Assembly (NCBI RefSeq): GCF_016629525.1
Contig: NZ_AP024269.1
Coordinates: 4,950,501-5,014,500, forward strand
Source of the DNA: Kaistia sp. 32K
Lineage (GTDB): Bacteria > Pseudomonadota > Alphaproteobacteria > Rhizobiales > Kaistiaceae
Reading direction: 5' to 3'
DNA: 64,000 nt
Positions 61,807 to 64,000 of the stretch are shown here, in pieces (position 1 is the first letter of the stretch; every line of letters starts with the position of its first letter). The position numbers were made by a program, and so were the translations under genes. The notes beneath the pieces are model-generated. The model saw only the letters and a program-made list of their open reading frames with translations. It had not been told where the DNA came from and ran no database searches.

Positions 61807-62517
61807 ATGGCCCATGATCAAATTCCCGAGGCATTGGTGCCGGCAGCGGAGCTGGCGGCGCGCAACCGGGCGCGCATTCTGAACGAGAGCGAGGCGTATC
61901 GGCAGGCGCGCACCGAACTGCTGGCGGAAGAGATCGAGTTGCGCCGCCATATCGAGCAGGTCGCTGCCATGCGACGGGCGCTGCCGCCTGGCGGACCGGT
62001 GACGAAGGACTATCGCTTCGACGGCGAGGCGGGTCCGGTCGGCCTCGCCGACCTGTTCGGCGACAAGGATACCCTCATCGCCTACAGCTACATGTATGGC
62101 CCGCAGCGCAAGCGGCCTTGTCCGATGTGTACGTCGCAGATGAGCGCCTGGGACGGCGAAGCGGAGGATATCGGCCAGCGCGCCGCCTTCGTCATGATCG
62201 CCCGCTCGCCCATCGACCGGCTCGTCGCCTTCAAGCAGGAGCGCGGCTGGAAGGCGCTGAAGCTGTTCTCCGACGCGAGCGGCGACTATACGCGCGACTA
62301 TGTCGACCCCCAGGATGGCGATGCGCCCGGGCTCAACGTCTTCACCCGGCGTGATGGCACGATCCGGCATTTCTGGGCTGCGGAAATGGGCTTTGAGACG
62401 GCGGATCCCGGCCAGGACCCGCGCGGCGCGCCGGATACGATGCCGCTCTGGACCATGCTCGACATGACGCCGGAAGGCCGTGGCACCGACTGGTATCCGA
62501 GCCTCGAATATCGCTGA
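61807..62517 (+). CDS. DUF899 thioredoxin-like family protein
   Basis: ATG 61807 (AGGAAGGGAAGAAGCC upstream) gives 236 residues. The family pattern is RTELLAEEIELRRHIEQVAAMRRALPPGG, then YRFDGEAGPVGLADLFGDKDTLIAYSYMYGPQRKRPCPMCTSQMSAWDGEA and a late YPSLEYR. CPMC is a CxxC-like pair at the position of the thioredoxin active site. Function is undetermined; a peroxiredoxin-like role is suggested by fold. A YCII-family gene follows 98 bp downstream on the same strand. Confidence 0.87.
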   Translation: MAHDQIPEALVPAAELAARNRARILNESEAYRQARTELLAEEIELRRHIEQVAAMRRALPPGGPVTKDYRFDGEAGPVGLADLFGDKDTLIAYSYMYGPQRKRPCPMCTSQMSAWDGEAEDIGQRAAFVMIARSPIDRLVAFKQERGWKALKLFSDASGDYTRDYVDPQDGDAPGLNVFTRRDGTIRHFWAAEMGFETADPGQDPRGAPDTMPLWTMLDMTPEGRGTDWYPSLEYR

Positions 62518-63007
62518 GGCCGAGCGGTTTCGAGCGCGGCGGATGCCGGGTCGCGTGAAGCAGACGCGGCCGGACTAAGCCTTGGCCAGCCCCCTCATCC
62601 CCCGAGGAGTCTTCGATGCAATATGCCTGTCTGGTCCATGTCGACGGCGCCGCCCTGACGGCGCTGTCGAAGGAGGAGCAAGCGCGCCTCACCGACGAAA
62701 CCATCGCGCATGACTGGGAGCTGCGGCGGAACAACCAGCTGATCCTGGCGCGACCGCTGCAGCCGCCGGCGAGCGCCGCGATCGTGCGCGTGCGCGGCGG
62801 GCGCGCCACCGTCACCGATGGCCCCTACACCGAGGCCAAGGAGTTCCTCGGCGGCTTCCTGATCGTCGAGGCGGAGGACATGGCGGCGGCGGTCGCGATT
62901 GCCGGCGCCTGTCCGATGGCACGCTTCGGCAGCATCGAGGTGCGGCCGCTGCTCGTCCAGACGCACAGCGTCACCGGCGAGGCGCGGCCGCTTTTCGAGG
63001 TCTGCGG

Positions 63008-63991
<984 letters not shown>

Positions 63992-64000
63992 TTTCGGGCA

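Overview
The window is a GC-rich, tightly packed bacterial chromosome segment. Gene content and protein style point to an alphaproteobacterium of the order Hyphomicrobiales (Rhizobiales). The markers are a hemP/hmuP-hmuTUV heme locus with an IsdG-type HmuQ, a fabA-fabB-fabI operon, an Rrf2-linked sulfate transporter, an RbsABC-like sugar importer and a BMP-type nucleoside importer. I cannot fix the genus. No rRNA, tRNA, CRISPR array, prophage or classical insertion sequence was seen. Most genes are ordinary metabolism and transport. The unusual content is in the repeats between (and in two cases inside) genes and in a few odd genes.

Layout. 1-5219 (minus): two genes of a predicted amide-ligase/transglutaminase system (circularly permuted ATP-grasp plus alpha-E; transglutaminase plus DUF2126). 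5791-10550: a 2OG-Fe(II) oxygenase, a DUF1624 membrane protein, a mannitol-dehydrogenase-family reductase and a UDP-glucuronate 4-epimerase-like enzyme. 10690-15144: Rrf2 regulator and sulfate ABC transporter (sbp-cysT-cysW-cysA). 15187-19189: DHA2 efflux pump, D-lyxose isomerase-like protein, tandem DUF1428 protein and a MarR regulator with a visible promoter/operator. 19271-25305: heme uptake (hmuQ, hmuR, hmuP, hmuT, hmuU, hmuV) around a Fur-like palindrome. 25410-31331: FGGY kinase, sugar ABC importer and a dienelactone-hydrolase-type protein. 31930-35438: methionine salvage mtnC/mtnA, an MFS pump and its ArsR-like regulator. 36368-39063: unsaturated fatty-acid synthesis fabA-fabB-fabI. 39153-42528: a GIY-YIG gene boxed by inverted repeats, HrpB helicase and DUF2442. 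42689-45298: VOC protein and TetR regulator, glucokinase, methylglyoxal synthase. 45658-53415: nucleoside import and salvage (BMP importer, cdd, purine nucleoside phosphorylase, deoA). 53909-63991: SDR, a low-GC coiled-coil membrane protein, EamA exporter and MocR regulator, DUF1254 protein, CDF transporter, DUF899 and YCII proteins, and cysK.

Repeats. Three short-repeat families fill nearly every longer gap. Family A is REPIN-like: two imperfect palindromes with TCATCCC/GGGATCC cores, in inverted orientation about 85-130 bp apart. There are nine bipartite copies and one single copy. Family B is made of CCCTCTCCC- or CCTCCCCCTTG-type inverted repeats. Family C has CCTCAACATCCTGAGG and CGTCTCGAAGGACGC cores. 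One family C copy lies in frame inside a sugar-importer ATPase, and one family B half-copy encodes the last residues of a TetR regulator. Two family A elements frame a 95-residue GIY-YIG nuclease gene with a perfect 39-nt inverted repeat. This resembles how REP-associated transposases sit among REP elements and is the best candidate here for an undescribed system.

All product calls come from reading the translated sequence and recalling family motifs; no database search was run.
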